From Acidiparvus fluvialis (GTDB lineage Bacteria > Acidobacteriota > Holophagae > Holophagales > Holophagaceae), in NCBI GenBank assembly GCA_041263285.1, contig JBFSVS010000002.1:28156-92155 (forward strand): DNA of 64,000 bases, given 5' to 3'. The notes beneath the pieces are model-generated. The model saw only the letters and a list, made by a program, of their open reading frames with translations, was not told where the DNA came from and ran no database searches. Shown in pieces: positions 16,890 to 25,294 of the stretch; within the stretch, counting starts at the first letter, position 1; every line of letters begins with the position of its first letter. A program made the translations under genes and the position numbers.

Positions 16890-16939
16890 TTCAAAGATGA
16901 AGGTCGGTAGACCCTAGAGCCTACTGAGGACGAATACTT

Positions 16940-16968
16940 AGACTACCGTCACTAGGCCAATTCGACAA
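16940..16968 (-). promoter_or_regulatory. Probable promoter for tRNA-Leu and rpsO
   Basis: Reverse-strand TTGTCG (16963-16968) and TAGTCT (16940-16945) are separated by exactly 17 bp. The predicted start falls about 45 nt before the mature tRNA 5' end. The same TAGTCT -10 variant appears at lexA. Consensus agreement is partial. Confidence 0.42.
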
Positions 16969-16981
16969 CGATAAAAAGTCC

Positions 16982-17446
16982 TTACCAGTCACCATATGGT
17001 ATGCCGTTCAATCCAGTACCTGATGCTAGCGAGTAAACATCATAAATATGCCCGCCTCCCCAACTCCGAGATTTGGGGTCATCGGAGGTACTTCTTAATC
17101 CCCATTCTGCTTTACCCGTGAAAGGATCTGTAGGGATACGCCTGAGAAATTTAATTTTTTTGGATGTACTTCCAGTTGCAGCAACGCCATCAGTAAGTTC
17201 TTCAAGAGTGGATGGGCATAAATTGTTCTCGGAAGGAGGGGCCTTGATTTTTTGAAATTCTGCAGCCTTTCGGTATTCATCTATTGCAAGCCTTATTTCT
17301 CTCAGATTCCTTGATAGTTGAATCTCCTTATCTCGCCTAATACCATTTTTAACCAAAGGAACTGACGCTGAGGCTAGGATGAGTAAAACAGTGGCGGTAA
17401 TGACCAATTCTAGAAGGGTGAATCCCTTAGCGTTTGTGATTTTCAT
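16982..17446 (-). CDS. Type II/IV pseudopilin (GspG/PilE-like prepilin)
   Basis: Prepilin-type protein of about 154 residues. The class III signal is intact: a short basic leader MKITNAKG, cleavage between G and FTLLELV, and Glu at +5, followed by the hydrophobic N-terminal helix. The C-terminus (TDPFTGKAEWGLRS, then GGHIYDVYS and NGIPYGDW) matches GspG-type pseudopilins. The frame extends to 17479, but the ATG at 17446 gives the normal short leader and starts two bases after the secretin stop. It ends the pilMNOP-secretin operon. The prepilin peptidase and ATPases are not in this window. Confidence 0.88.
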   Translation of the reverse strand: MKITNAKGFTLLELVITATVLLILASASVPLVKNGIRRDKEIQLSRNLREIRLAIDEYRKAAEFQKIKAPPSENNLCPSTLEELTDGVAATGSTSKKIKFLRRIPTDPFTGKAEWGLRSTSDDPKSRSWGGGHIYDVYSLASGTGLNGIPYGDW

Positions 17447-17448
17447 GA

Positions 17449-19773
17449 TTACTGAATATTGAAAAGCGAATTCACCCAACGTGCCGATATGGGGTTGGCT
17501 CCAATGAAGATACCTGCCCTTTGAATAACTATGGGCGCATTACCTGATTGGACGGCAGTTAAAGCGAGGGAGAGCAAATTACCACTGTCTTCCCCTTGTC
17601 CATTTCGCTTGAAGCTAATACGGCAGATACCCGAACTGTCATCGGTATAATCTAGAGTCCCTGAATCGTTAAGAAGAAAATCCCCTTGCTTGACACTTAG
17701 AATCTTTAGTCCCGGTGGGATAGACAGATCTAGTTGACCCGAGGTAATACCAGCTCCCCCACTTATATTGAATTCAACAGTGAGGTTATCTCCCTTGATT
17801 GCTTGCGAGACGGGCGGGGACATAAAAATAATCAAATCAGAGTCCGTAGGTTTGGTCTTTACGGGAACAGCTATTACTTTTCCAGTCGCTAAGTCTGCTT
17901 TGGGGACAATTCTCAAGGTCTCTTTGATTGATTCCGGTGGAATCGAGATAGGCATCTCCTGGGCATTGACCTTTTTTTCTATTGCAGGTGAAACAGGATT
18001 AGACTCAATGGGGGTAGCGGGTATTTCCTTTTGGTTATTTTTAATCTCTTTGGGTGTTGAGGGCTTAGAGTCTCCCTCTACATTCTCAGGATTGAAGCCT
18101 TTAAAGTCTGTTTCCGTGAGAACAGGTTTCCTCACTTGAACGGCCCTAATGGTTAAAATCACATCCGTTTTGGCCTTCTGATTACGAGTATTGCCTATCA
18201 ATCTACCAATAAGGGGCATTTCTGATATTCCCCATATGCCCTGGAATTGCTTTTGCTCTTCATCCTTGAGAAGTCCTCCAAAGATAGCTGTTTCTCCATC
18301 TTTTAATCGAGCTGTTGTTTTGATTTCTCTTCGACCTAGGTCAGGCCGTCCGGGAGTCGAGCCCGCCTTGAGAGTTGTCACAGAAGCTTCTATTTTGAGA
18401 GTTATTTCGCCGTTGTAATGAACTCTAGGTTCTACAGCGATCTTTACCCCTACGTCTTCATAGCTAAAAGATACTTGCCCTAAGCCTCCGAAACCTGCGG
18501 CGTTGGAAGAACCCTGGGTTCCTGTTTGATTGGCTCCCAAAAGTCCACCCGTGAGTGCCGACTGAGTAGTGCTGATTTTGTCCCCGATGTTGACTTCGCC
18601 TTTTCCGCCACTGACAGTTCTGACGTTAGGACTGGCGACTAAACGCGCATCTCCGTTGCTCTTGAGAAAATCAAGGGCCAAGTTTGGAAATAGGGTTCGA
18701 ATATTGGCAGACGAAATAGAAAGGGTACTTGATGCTGAATTTAAACCACTGCTTTGGTTGACTGTGGTAGCTCCTATGCGAAAAGTGCCTGAATCATCGC
18801 CCGCACCAAGTACGGGAAGAAGCCCAACTTTCTGAAGGCTGCTTTCGGTAACTTCCATAAGTTCTAAATACACCATTACCTCAGGCAGAGCTTTGTCGAG
18901 CTGACCAATTACACGATCAGTTATTCCTAGTTCTAAGGGTTTTGCTTTGATAATAATCGCATTCATACGCTTATCGGTGAATACCCTGAGTTGAGGAATT
19001 AGAGTAACTAAAGTTGCACGCACCTCATTGGGTTCTGCATTTGATAAAAAGTAGGTTTTAATAATTTGATTCTCGAATTGCTCCCGATTTTGGGGAGTAG
19101 CCTTGAACACCATAATGGTGTTCCCATCCACAACTTTATAAAACATTTCATTTTGTAGCATCAATGTATCAAGGGCCTTATAGAATGAGAGGCCTTTTAG
19201 ATCGATAGAGATGGAATTATCTTGAAAACTTGTGTGAAGAATCACATTTATACCGGCAGCCTTACCCAGGGTGCCTAAAATTTCTTTAAGAGAAGTGCGA
19301 CGGGTAAATGAAATATCAATACCTTCCAATGAATTAGGATTAAGAAGAAGAGTATTTTCTTGTTCAACCCGAGCTTTAATATCGTCAACATCTTCGGGAG
19401 TAGATTGAGTTTTGGATCTTTCGATTTTTTGTTGAAGTCGCAGAAGCCAATCCTGAGCAATTTGATTATCAAAATTGAATGTGAGTGCCTTAGCGACTAA
19501 GTTCTGAATTGCTATATCACTAGCCCCTTTTCGCTCCAGTTCTTGGGCTTCCCTTAATACTTGTTCAGCGGCTTGTTGGGCAGAGCGCTGAAGACCTATT
19601 CGAGCTTTCACATTCGAAGGATCGTTTTGGACAATGGTGCGATACCCCTGAATAGAGTCTTCATATCGGCCCTCTTCAAAGGCTTGGTTAGCCTTTTGGA
19701 GAGCACAACCTAATTGCCCTAAAGTAAAAATTATAAGAATAAAGAAAGACTTAGTATGTTTTGAGATTGTCAT
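17449..19773 (-). CDS. Secretin with TPR, STN and C-terminal cohesin-like domain (PilQ/GspD family)
   Basis: Outer-membrane secretin of about 774 residues. Order: signal sequence with a lipobox-like LGQLGC, helical repeat region (about 30-110, TPR-like FEEGRYEDSIQGY), STN-type domain (about 155-220, RTSLKEILGTLGKAAGINV), N1/KH-like domain (about 235-310, RVFTDKRMNAIIIKAKP), and secretin core with VKIAVEPRVHYNGEITLKIE and IFGGLLKDEEQK, then MPLIGRLIGN. After a Pro/Glu-rich linker, the last ~125 residues (LTVEFNISGGAG to the end) look like a cohesin domain. ATG 19773 has GAGAG upstream and beats GTG 19779. This architecture is familiar in Acidobacteriota-type genomes. Confidence 0.88.
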   Translation of the reverse strand: MTISKHTKSFFILIIFTLGQLGCALQKANQAFEEGRYEDSIQGYRTIVQNDPSNVKARIGLQRSAQQAAEQVLREAQELERKGASDIAIQNLVAKALTFNFDNQIAQDWLLRLQQKIERSKTQSTPEDVDDIKARVEQENTLLLNPNSLEGIDISFTRRTSLKEILGTLGKAAGINVILHTSFQDNSISIDLKGLSFYKALDTLMLQNEMFYKVVDGNTIMVFKATPQNREQFENQIIKTYFLSNAEPNEVRATLVTLIPQLRVFTDKRMNAIIIKAKPLELGITDRVIGQLDKALPEVMVYLELMEVTESSLQKVGLLPVLGAGDDSGTFRIGATTVNQSSGLNSASSTLSISSANIRTLFPNLALDFLKSNGDARLVASPNVRTVSGGKGEVNIGDKISTTQSALTGGLLGANQTGTQGSSNAAGFGGLGQVSFSYEDVGVKIAVEPRVHYNGEITLKIEASVTTLKAGSTPGRPDLGRREIKTTARLKDGETAIFGGLLKDEEQKQFQGIWGISEMPLIGRLIGNTRNQKAKTDVILTIRAVQVRKPVLTETDFKGFNPENVEGDSKPSTPKEIKNNQKEIPATPIESNPVSPAIEKKVNAQEMPISIPPESIKETLRIVPKADLATGKVIAVPVKTKPTDSDLIIFMSPPVSQAIKGDNLTVEFNISGGAGITSGQLDLSIPPGLKILSVKQGDFLLNDSGTLDYTDDSSGICRISFKRNGQGEDSGNLLSLALTAVQSGNAPIVIQRAGIFIGANPISARWVNSLFNIQ

Positions 19774-19820
19774 AGTCACTCTCTAGTATCTCTCAGAAAA
19801 GGGGGTTTGAATAAATCTAC

Positions 19821-20447
19821 CTAATTTTCAAGCGTGCTAGATGGCGCCACGAAGAATAAATCAGGATATTTAAGGTTTTGAAATCGTACAGCATCTTCTT
19901 TTATTTCAATTAATTTCCATCGGCCTCTTATAATCGATCCTATTTTTAAATTGATAGGTTCTTCTTCGTTAATGAATGCTGCAGATAACCCCGCCTTACT
20001 GCTTCTCAGAAACCCAATGTATCTGTACTCATTGGGAGCTGCAGACATCTCTAATTGCCGGTCCTGTTCTAACTGCTTCTGGGCAATTTCTTCATCGGTA
20101 GGTGGAGGAGGTGGAGGTAGGGGCTTAGTTTTCTTTATAATTTCAGGGGGTCTAGGAGCGTCGAATAAAAAGGGATCTCTGAGTAGTTTGGGTATTGGGG
20201 GTATCTCAGAAGATTGGTCTAATGCAGAAAGATCAGGGAGTGATCGTAGACCTGCCATAGAAATCAACTCTGCGCCTGGAAGAATTTTTTTGGATTGACC
20301 AGAATTCGGCCACATTAGTAGGCCCAATAACACTGCTAGAACTGCCATACCTAATTGGACTCTTCGATTTGTAAAGATCTCTTGCTTCATACTTGAAAGC
20401 GAGATGGTCAGGTTTATTTTTTCCAATAAAATTCGAAAGAGATTCAT
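19821..20447 (-). CDS. PilP-like pilus assembly protein
   Basis: 208 residues with one N-terminal membrane span (RRVQLGMAVLAVLLGLLMWP), a Pro-rich linker containing PLPPPPPPTDEE, and a small C-terminal beta domain (EYRYIGFLRSSKAGLSAAFI, then LKIGSIIRGRWKLIEI) typical of PilP/GspC homology regions, which bind the secretin N0 domain. Called by domain layout and position between pilO and the secretin. Its ATG overlaps the pilO stop by one base (TAATG). Unlike classical PilP it seems to have a transmembrane anchor rather than a lipoprotein signal. Confidence 0.75.
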   Translation of the reverse strand: MNLFRILLEKINLTISLSSMKQEIFTNRRVQLGMAVLAVLLGLLMWPNSGQSKKILPGAELISMAGLRSLPDLSALDQSSEIPPIPKLLRDPFLFDAPRPPEIIKKTKPLPPPPPPTDEEIAQKQLEQDRQLEMSAAPNEYRYIGFLRSSKAGLSAAFINEEEPINLKIGSIIRGRWKLIEIKEDAVRFQNLKYPDLFFVAPSSTLEN

Positions 20448-21019
20448 TAGTAACCCTCACGCGATGAAACGTCAGGCTTTTTGAAAGCTCTCAGGTTCAC
20501 GGTGAGCTTCAAACCCTCTGGAGACTCTTCTAGACGAGCCTCTCGGACAGCATAAGGAAGCCCGGCTTTTTCTAAAGAAAACATAAACCCGCGAAGATCA
20601 TTGTATATTCCAGTTGCGACTAATTCAGATTCAATAGATTCAAGTTCTATGTTTTTTTGTCCTTCCCTCGATGGTCTGGCGTACTTGACACTTTGCAACC
20701 TGACATTATTTTCCTTTGATAATTTATGCAGCTCTCGACTCAAGGAAAGCTGAAGTTCACTTGACGGGATATTTGGTAAGAGACTTTGAATGCGGACTAA
20801 GGAATCTTGGCCTTGGCGAATCTTATTTGATAATTTGATGAGATTGTCGAGCTGATTCTTTTTATTGGTAAAGTCTAGTACAGAGTCCTTTTGCGCTTCT
20901 GTTTTTCTTATAATTGAATTTTGTAGTTTTGGTATAACTATAAAAATTGAGCATAAACACAAGGCCCAAGCTAGAGAACCCAATATTAAATGCTTAGTAG
21001 CCTGATGAATCTTTTCCAT
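20447..21019 (-). CDS. pilO: PilO-like inner-membrane alignment protein
   Basis: 190 residues: one N-terminal span (LILGSLAWALCLCSIFIVIP), a coiled-coil stretch (about 40-80), then a ferredoxin-like periplasmic domain with LVATGIYNDLRGFMFSLEKAGLP, the PilO hallmark region (v.G.y..l..Fl..Le...). It heterodimerises with PilN under the secretin. Starts and stops overlap those of both neighbours by one base (TAATG junctions), so it is tightly coupled to pilN and pilP. Confidence 0.82.
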   Translation of the reverse strand: MEKIHQATKHLILGSLAWALCLCSIFIVIPKLQNSIIRKTEAQKDSVLDFTNKKNQLDNLIKLSNKIRQGQDSLVRIQSLLPNIPSSELQLSLSRELHKLSKENNVRLQSVKYARPSREGQKNIELESIESELVATGIYNDLRGFMFSLEKAGLPYAVREARLEESPEGLKLTVNLRAFKKPDVSSREGY

Positions 21020-21630
21020 TAAAGTTCACCTTTCTCACTGGGAGTGGGCAGGGTGGTTGGTGGAATAATATTTTTGACGGGAAGCGTCATTTCGAACTCC
21101 CATCCGCCCTGAGGCCCTTGGCTTTCTCTTTCCAAGATAAGTTCCCTAAAGATCGGGCTTGAACCGAGCTTTTGGATAAATTTGACTTTACTTTCTTCCG
21201 TTGTAGATTCTGCTTGGAATTTAAGCACAACTTGCTGATCTACGCCCCGTGTTTTCTGAATATTCCTAACTCTTACTCCGTCAGGTAATGCACTTTCGAG
21301 TTCATAAAGAAGTCTAGACCAAGGAATAGTCTTTTCCTGAAGGAGTTTTTCAGCCAATTTCCATTTTGGTGTCTCACGGTCTATGTCAAAAACTGATAAT
21401 TGCCTTTGGATTTCCTTCATCTGGCTAAGCGAAAGTTCTATTTGTTGAGTATTTTGAGAAGTCACATAGGAAACCGAGATAATTCTTATACCCATGAAAA
21501 GAAGTATTATGGATACCAGAATGAGCAAGGGAATCCCTGATAGCCATATATAACGACCCCACTTGCTTTGCTTGGGGTTCCACCAAGATCTAGTTGTAAT
21601 AAAATTTATTTCAATCGGTTTAGGGCACAT
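21019..21630 (-). CDS. pilN: PilN-like inner-membrane protein
   Basis: A short cytoplasmic N-terminus containing the PilN peptide IEINFITTRSWW (consensus INLLP..) binds PilM in characterised systems. One transmembrane segment, a coiled coil, and a periplasmic domain with LYELESALPDGVRVRNI follow. The open frame extends to 21708, but residue 27 (ATG 21630) gives the normal PilN start; it overlaps pilM by 11 bp. About 203 residues. The INLLP motif is degenerate (INFIT), consistent with the divergent PilM next to it. Confidence 0.83.
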   Translation of the reverse strand: MCPKPIEINFITTRSWWNPKQSKWGRYIWLSGIPLLILVSIILLFMGIRIISVSYVTSQNTQQIELSLSQMKEIQRQLSVFDIDRETPKWKLAEKLLQEKTIPWSRLLYELESALPDGVRVRNIQKTRGVDQQVVLKFQAESTTEESKVKFIQKLGSSPIFRELILERESQGPQGGWEFEMTLPVKNIIPPTTLPTPSEKGEL

Positions 21631-22360
21631 GGGGACTGCCTGTAAAGATATCTTCTTCGAGAAACACGGGCTGATACCCGCTGATGGCCCATGGCGTCGA
21701 AGATCCACAAATATATAATTTTGGTTTTCGAGACCAAGTTCGTTCCAAATACGCCAAAGTGGGATATATCCTTTCTTGGCTCCAAGTCTGAAGATTTGCT
21801 TCCTCTGACCACTGACGGAATAGATTTAGAGAGTCGTTCCAAGCGATCACGGTTCCACGATATCGACCATGCTCACTAGCTGAAAGACTAATAAGACACG
21901 AAGGCTCCTCTTTGGTGGTGACAAATAAGTGGTTTGCAAGGTAGCACCATTTAGGGACTATGGATGAAGCCTGGAAGCCCAAAGACTGTAAGGTCTCCTC
22001 AATAGTCTCAACGAGACTAAATGGCATTCCGCTCAGGATCCATCCTTTTCCATTCAGCGGGTGAGCTATTACTTTAAATTCGCTGTTTACGGCTGATAGT
22101 TGCTGGTATCTCCACAGAAAAAAAGCCGATTGGGACTCTGAATCTGACGGTAAATCCTCAATAGACTCAATAAGATAAGAAGGAACTATAAAATCATCAA
22201 GAATCACTCTGCAAGGATGAGGCGGGATATCCAATAAGGCTTTCTCGATGCATTCACCGATCTGACTAAGGCTTGAGGGGTATGAGATTTGGTTAATCAA
22301 AATCCTCGAAGGCTCAATTAGTATTGCGCCGGATTGTTTTTGATCCAAAATGGAACTCAT
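21620..22360 (-). CDS. Divergent PilM-like protein
   Basis: 246 residues, shorter than canonical PilM (about 350). It is placed as PilM by position directly before pilN and by features such as FIVPSYLIESIEDLPSDS and YLERTWSRKPKLYICGSS, which recall the PilM/GspL actin-like fold. I do not see clear actin-type phosphate-binding loops, so nucleotide binding may be lost or degenerate. No membrane segment. It begins 5 bp after a newly noticed 50-codon ORF (22366-22518). The identification is mainly contextual. Confidence 0.65.
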   Translation of the reverse strand: MSSILDQKQSGAILIEPSRILINQISYPSSLSQIGECIEKALLDIPPHPCRVILDDFIVPSYLIESIEDLPSDSESQSAFFLWRYQQLSAVNSEFKVIAHPLNGKGWILSGMPFSLVETIEETLQSLGFQASSIVPKWCYLANHLFVTTKEEPSCLISLSASEHGRYRGTVIAWNDSLNLFRQWSEEANLQTWSQERIYPTLAYLERTWSRKPKLYICGSSTPWAISGYQPVFLEEDIFTGSPHVP

Positions 22361-22365
22361 ACAGC

Positions 22366-22518
22366 CTATTTATCCTTGTTTTGTTGCATTTTTTTGAAAA
22401 TTCTTTCCGCTCTATTTTGACCCAAGAACCACCCCCAACTAAATAATGCTATGCCTATCAAGGGGTAGAAAAGACTCTTGAAGGGGGGATCAATATTAGC
22501 CCACTCAAAAATGTGCAA
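22366..22518 (-). CDS. Putative 50-aa single-span membrane protein heading the pil operon
   Basis: Small reverse-strand frame beginning at TTG 22518, with GGAG eight bases upstream, and ending five bases before the pilM ATG. Its product has a short acidic N-terminus (HIFEWANIDPPF), one hydrophobic segment (about residues 14-32, SLFYPLIGIALFSWGWFLG) and a basic tail rich in Lys, Arg and Gln (NRAERIFKKMQQNKDK). That is the topology of a real small membrane protein. Spacing to pilM suggests translational coupling. No family is recognised and conservation is untested; the TTG start lowers confidence. Confidence 0.45.
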   Translation of the reverse strand: MHIFEWANIDPPFKSLFYPLIGIALFSWGWFLGQNRAERIFKKMQQNKDK

Positions 22519-22658
22519 GAAGGTATCTCCAAGATGGCAGGAGTATTAATTCTAACCCCCAAAAGACCCTTTCCCTTCTAGGGGGCTGACGTGGTATGAA
22601 AGTAGAAGGTGTTTTCTACAGTATTCCCCTAATCTCAAGACCTTGGAGCTACCCCCCT

Positions 22659-25277
22659 TTGCGTCTCATTAGCATTGAATTACATGGGTTTAAGTCATTC
22701 CCGGATACCTACAAATTAATGTTCAAGCCAGGTATGACCGGAGTTGTCGGTCCCAATGGATGCGGCAAGTCTAATATCGGGGATGGGATATCGTGGGCCT
22801 TAGGTGAACAAAGACCTACCGTACTGAGAAGCAGTGAAATGTCTGAAGTGATTTTTGCGGGAACCATAAAGCGAAAGGCTATGGGGTTTGCTGAAGTGAA
22901 GGTTCTAATGGAGATGCCGGATCAAAGTAATCCATCGATCATGAAAGAAATATCCATTTCCCGAAGACTCTATCGGGATTCAAATAGTGAGTATCGAATC
23001 GATGGCAAAGAATCAAGATTAAGAGATATCCAAAATCTACTCATGGATACAGGAATGGGCACGAGAGCTTATTCATATATTCAACAGGGTCAAATAGATT
23101 TGATACTTAATAAAACTCCACAAGATCGAAGATCTTTAATTGAAGAAGCTGCGGGTATTACTCGCTATAAGGTCAGAAAAATTGAAGCAGAGCGACGGCT
23201 AGATGATACAAGAGCTAATCTCGTTAGACTCGATGACGTAATTCATGAGTTGTCCAAGCAAATGGGAAGCCTAAAACGACAAGCTGCTCAGGCCAAAAAG
23301 GCCGCTGCAATTGATTCTGAAATCGAAAAATTTCAGAGAATTCTCCTGGCAGGACGCTGGCAAGATATTGAAAAGGCGAGAAGAGATATCCAAAAACAAC
23401 GCGATGAAATAGAACGCCAAGTGGGCGACCTCACCGCTCAGGTCGCTGATAAGGTTTCTGCAGTTGAGGGGCTCAAAGCTGCTCTAGAGAGGCAACAGCA
23501 CTCTCAAAATGAGCGCGGAAGAAGCATTATGGCTTTGGATCAGAGACTCTCCCTGAATGAGCAAGAAAAGAAGTTCCAAATACAATTTCAAGAAGAAGCC
23601 AAAGTGCAACGGCAACGGCTCTCTGGTCGATTAGAAGAATTAGGCATACGACAATTGTCCGAATCCAAAATGCTAGCTGAGCTTGAATCCCAACTAGTCG
23701 AGGCGAATAAATCTTTAGAAGATAAAGAGGCACTCTTGCGAATCTCGGACGAAGCCTTAACCCTTGCCTCGGGTATTACTCGAAAGTTAGAACTCGATTT
23801 AGAGGAGATACGGTCTCAAAAAACAAGCTCTCAAAATATTAAATTGACCCGCTATCAGGAGCGACTTGAGGCATCTAATACGTCTCTTCAATCTGTAGAC
23901 GAAAACATTCGTAGGGCACTTGAGTCACGGGATATCCTGACAGCGAAAGATTATCTTGGTCAGGCTTCAGAATCTCTCCAAAGTGAAATTAAAACTAATA
24001 ATCGCTTACTTGGAGAAAATTCCGACGCTGCCATTGAACAAGATAGTGCACGGGACTCAAAAATTGCCGAGCTTTCAATACAATTGGCTACAAAACAAAC
24101 TCACGTAGAAGAACTTAGAAATTCCAACTTCAAAACAGCACGAGATCGCGACGCTTCGTGGGCACGAAGAGACGCGATCCAAACGCAGTACAAAGCAAGC
24201 CAAAAAACACAATTTGAACTTGATGTAGAACGAAAACGGTTGATTAAAGATGAGGAAGACTTCAGGATAAAAAGCGAACAGGCTGTGGTTCGTGTTGCCG
24301 AGATAGAGGTTGAAGTTCAAAACTTATTAATTCAAAGAGAAGAGTTTCAAAAAGAACTCACGGATTATCAACCCATCCTAGAGACCGAAGCAGAACAACT
24401 CAAAGACCTCGAGAGGGGAACGCGTGAATTCCAAGAGGTGCTCGATAATGCCCGAAATCTTAGGACTGATATCGTAGTCAAAGCAACAGAGATTAATGGT
24501 TTTCTTGACACCCTCTCAAGGGAAATTGAAATAGCTTTCAGGATGGATCCTCAGGCTTTTATTGCCACTATTTCCGAAGAAGAGCGCAATCTCTGGAAAG
24601 AAGGGGAACTTTTTTATCAAACACAAATTACAGAGCTACAAAGTAAAAGAATGGACATTGGAACCGTGAATGCATTAGCTGTTGAAGAACTAGAAACTTC
24701 AGAGTCTCGCCTGACCGACATGATCGCTCAGCGACAGGACGTGACGGAAGCAATCAAAAATCTTGAGCTTACAATCGATGAGATTAACGAGACATCAAAA
24801 GCTAGATTTAAGGAGGCTTTCGATTTTATTAATGAAAAATTTAAAGAAGTATTTGTAGATCTCTTTGGGGGAGGTACAGCTAAATTAACCCTTGATGAAA
24901 CAGAGGATATTCTTGACTGCGGAATCGAGATCATGGCACAACCCCCAGGTAAAACACCCAAAACTATCAACCTTCTTTCTGGAGGCGAAAAAGCCCTAGC
25001 TGCAATTTCTTTACTTTTTGCTATTTTTCACTTCAAACCATCACCCTTTTGTATTTTAGATGAAGTTGATGCGGCATTAGACCAAGTGAAGACCAAGAGT
25101 TTTGCTGAACTCGTAAAAAAAATGTCCAAACAAACCCAGTTCATAGTTATTACTCACCAGACATCAACAATGGTGGAATGCGATTCCCTCTACGGCGTTA
25201 CTCACTATGAACCCGGATGCTCTCAGATCGTCAGCGTTGAGTTTGCAGAGGCAAAAAAAATAGTGGATGTCCAGTAG
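22659..25277 (+). CDS. smc: Chromosome segregation protein SMC, short form without recognisable hinge
   Basis: ABC-type ATPase that entraps DNA to organise and segregate chromosomes. The head halves are typical Smc: RLISIELHGFKSF, Walker A GPNGCGKSN (about residues 31-39), the IQQGQIDLILNKTPQDRR and EEAAGITRYKVRK region, then C-terminal FGGGTAKLTLDETED, signature LSGGEKALAA (about 773) and Walker B FCILDEVDAALD (Asp about 801). I start at TTG 22659 because Smc proteins begin with this strand; GGAG lies 10 bases upstream. ATG 22596 would add 21 residues. At about 872 residues it is some 300 shorter than usual. Between the heads is charged coil without the Gly-rich hinge domain. Confidence 0.9.
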   Translation: MRLISIELHGFKSFPDTYKLMFKPGMTGVVGPNGCGKSNIGDGISWALGEQRPTVLRSSEMSEVIFAGTIKRKAMGFAEVKVLMEMPDQSNPSIMKEISISRRLYRDSNSEYRIDGKESRLRDIQNLLMDTGMGTRAYSYIQQGQIDLILNKTPQDRRSLIEEAAGITRYKVRKIEAERRLDDTRANLVRLDDVIHELSKQMGSLKRQAAQAKKAAAIDSEIEKFQRILLAGRWQDIEKARRDIQKQRDEIERQVGDLTAQVADKVSAVEGLKAALERQQHSQNERGRSIMALDQRLSLNEQEKKFQIQFQEEAKVQRQRLSGRLEELGIRQLSESKMLAELESQLVEANKSLEDKEALLRISDEALTLASGITRKLELDLEEIRSQKTSSQNIKLTRYQERLEASNTSLQSVDENIRRALESRDILTAKDYLGQASESLQSEIKTNNRLLGENSDAAIEQDSARDSKIAELSIQLATKQTHVEELRNSNFKTARDRDASWARRDAIQTQYKASQKTQFELDVERKRLIKDEEDFRIKSEQAVVRVAEIEVEVQNLLIQREEFQKELTDYQPILETEAEQLKDLERGTREFQEVLDNARNLRTDIVVKATEINGFLDTLSREIEIAFRMDPQAFIATISEEERNLWKEGELFYQTQITELQSKRMDIGTVNALAVEELETSESRLTDMIAQRQDVTEAIKNLELTIDEINETSKARFKEAFDFINEKFKEVFVDLFGGGTAKLTLDETEDILDCGIEIMAQPPGKTPKTINLLSGGEKALAAISLLFAIFHFKPSPFCILDEVDAALDQVKTKSFAELVKKMSKQTQFIVITHQTSTMVECDSLYGVTHYEPGCSQIVSVEFAEAKKIVDVQ

Positions 25278-25294
25278 GGACGGTCCTATTTTTT
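25275..25294 (+). terminator. Short hairpin plus T-tract after smc
   Basis: TAGGG-ACGG-TCCTA forms a five-pair stem (one G-T) beginning on the smc stop codon, followed by TTTTTT. It overlaps the 3' end of the convergent ruvA. The stem is weak but the T-run is clear. Confidence 0.4.

Noticed and set aside
20098..20121. GGTGGAGGAGG-type repeat
   Set aside because: It is the reverse complement of the Pro-rich linker codons in the PilP-like protein, so it is protein-level composition rather than a DNA element.
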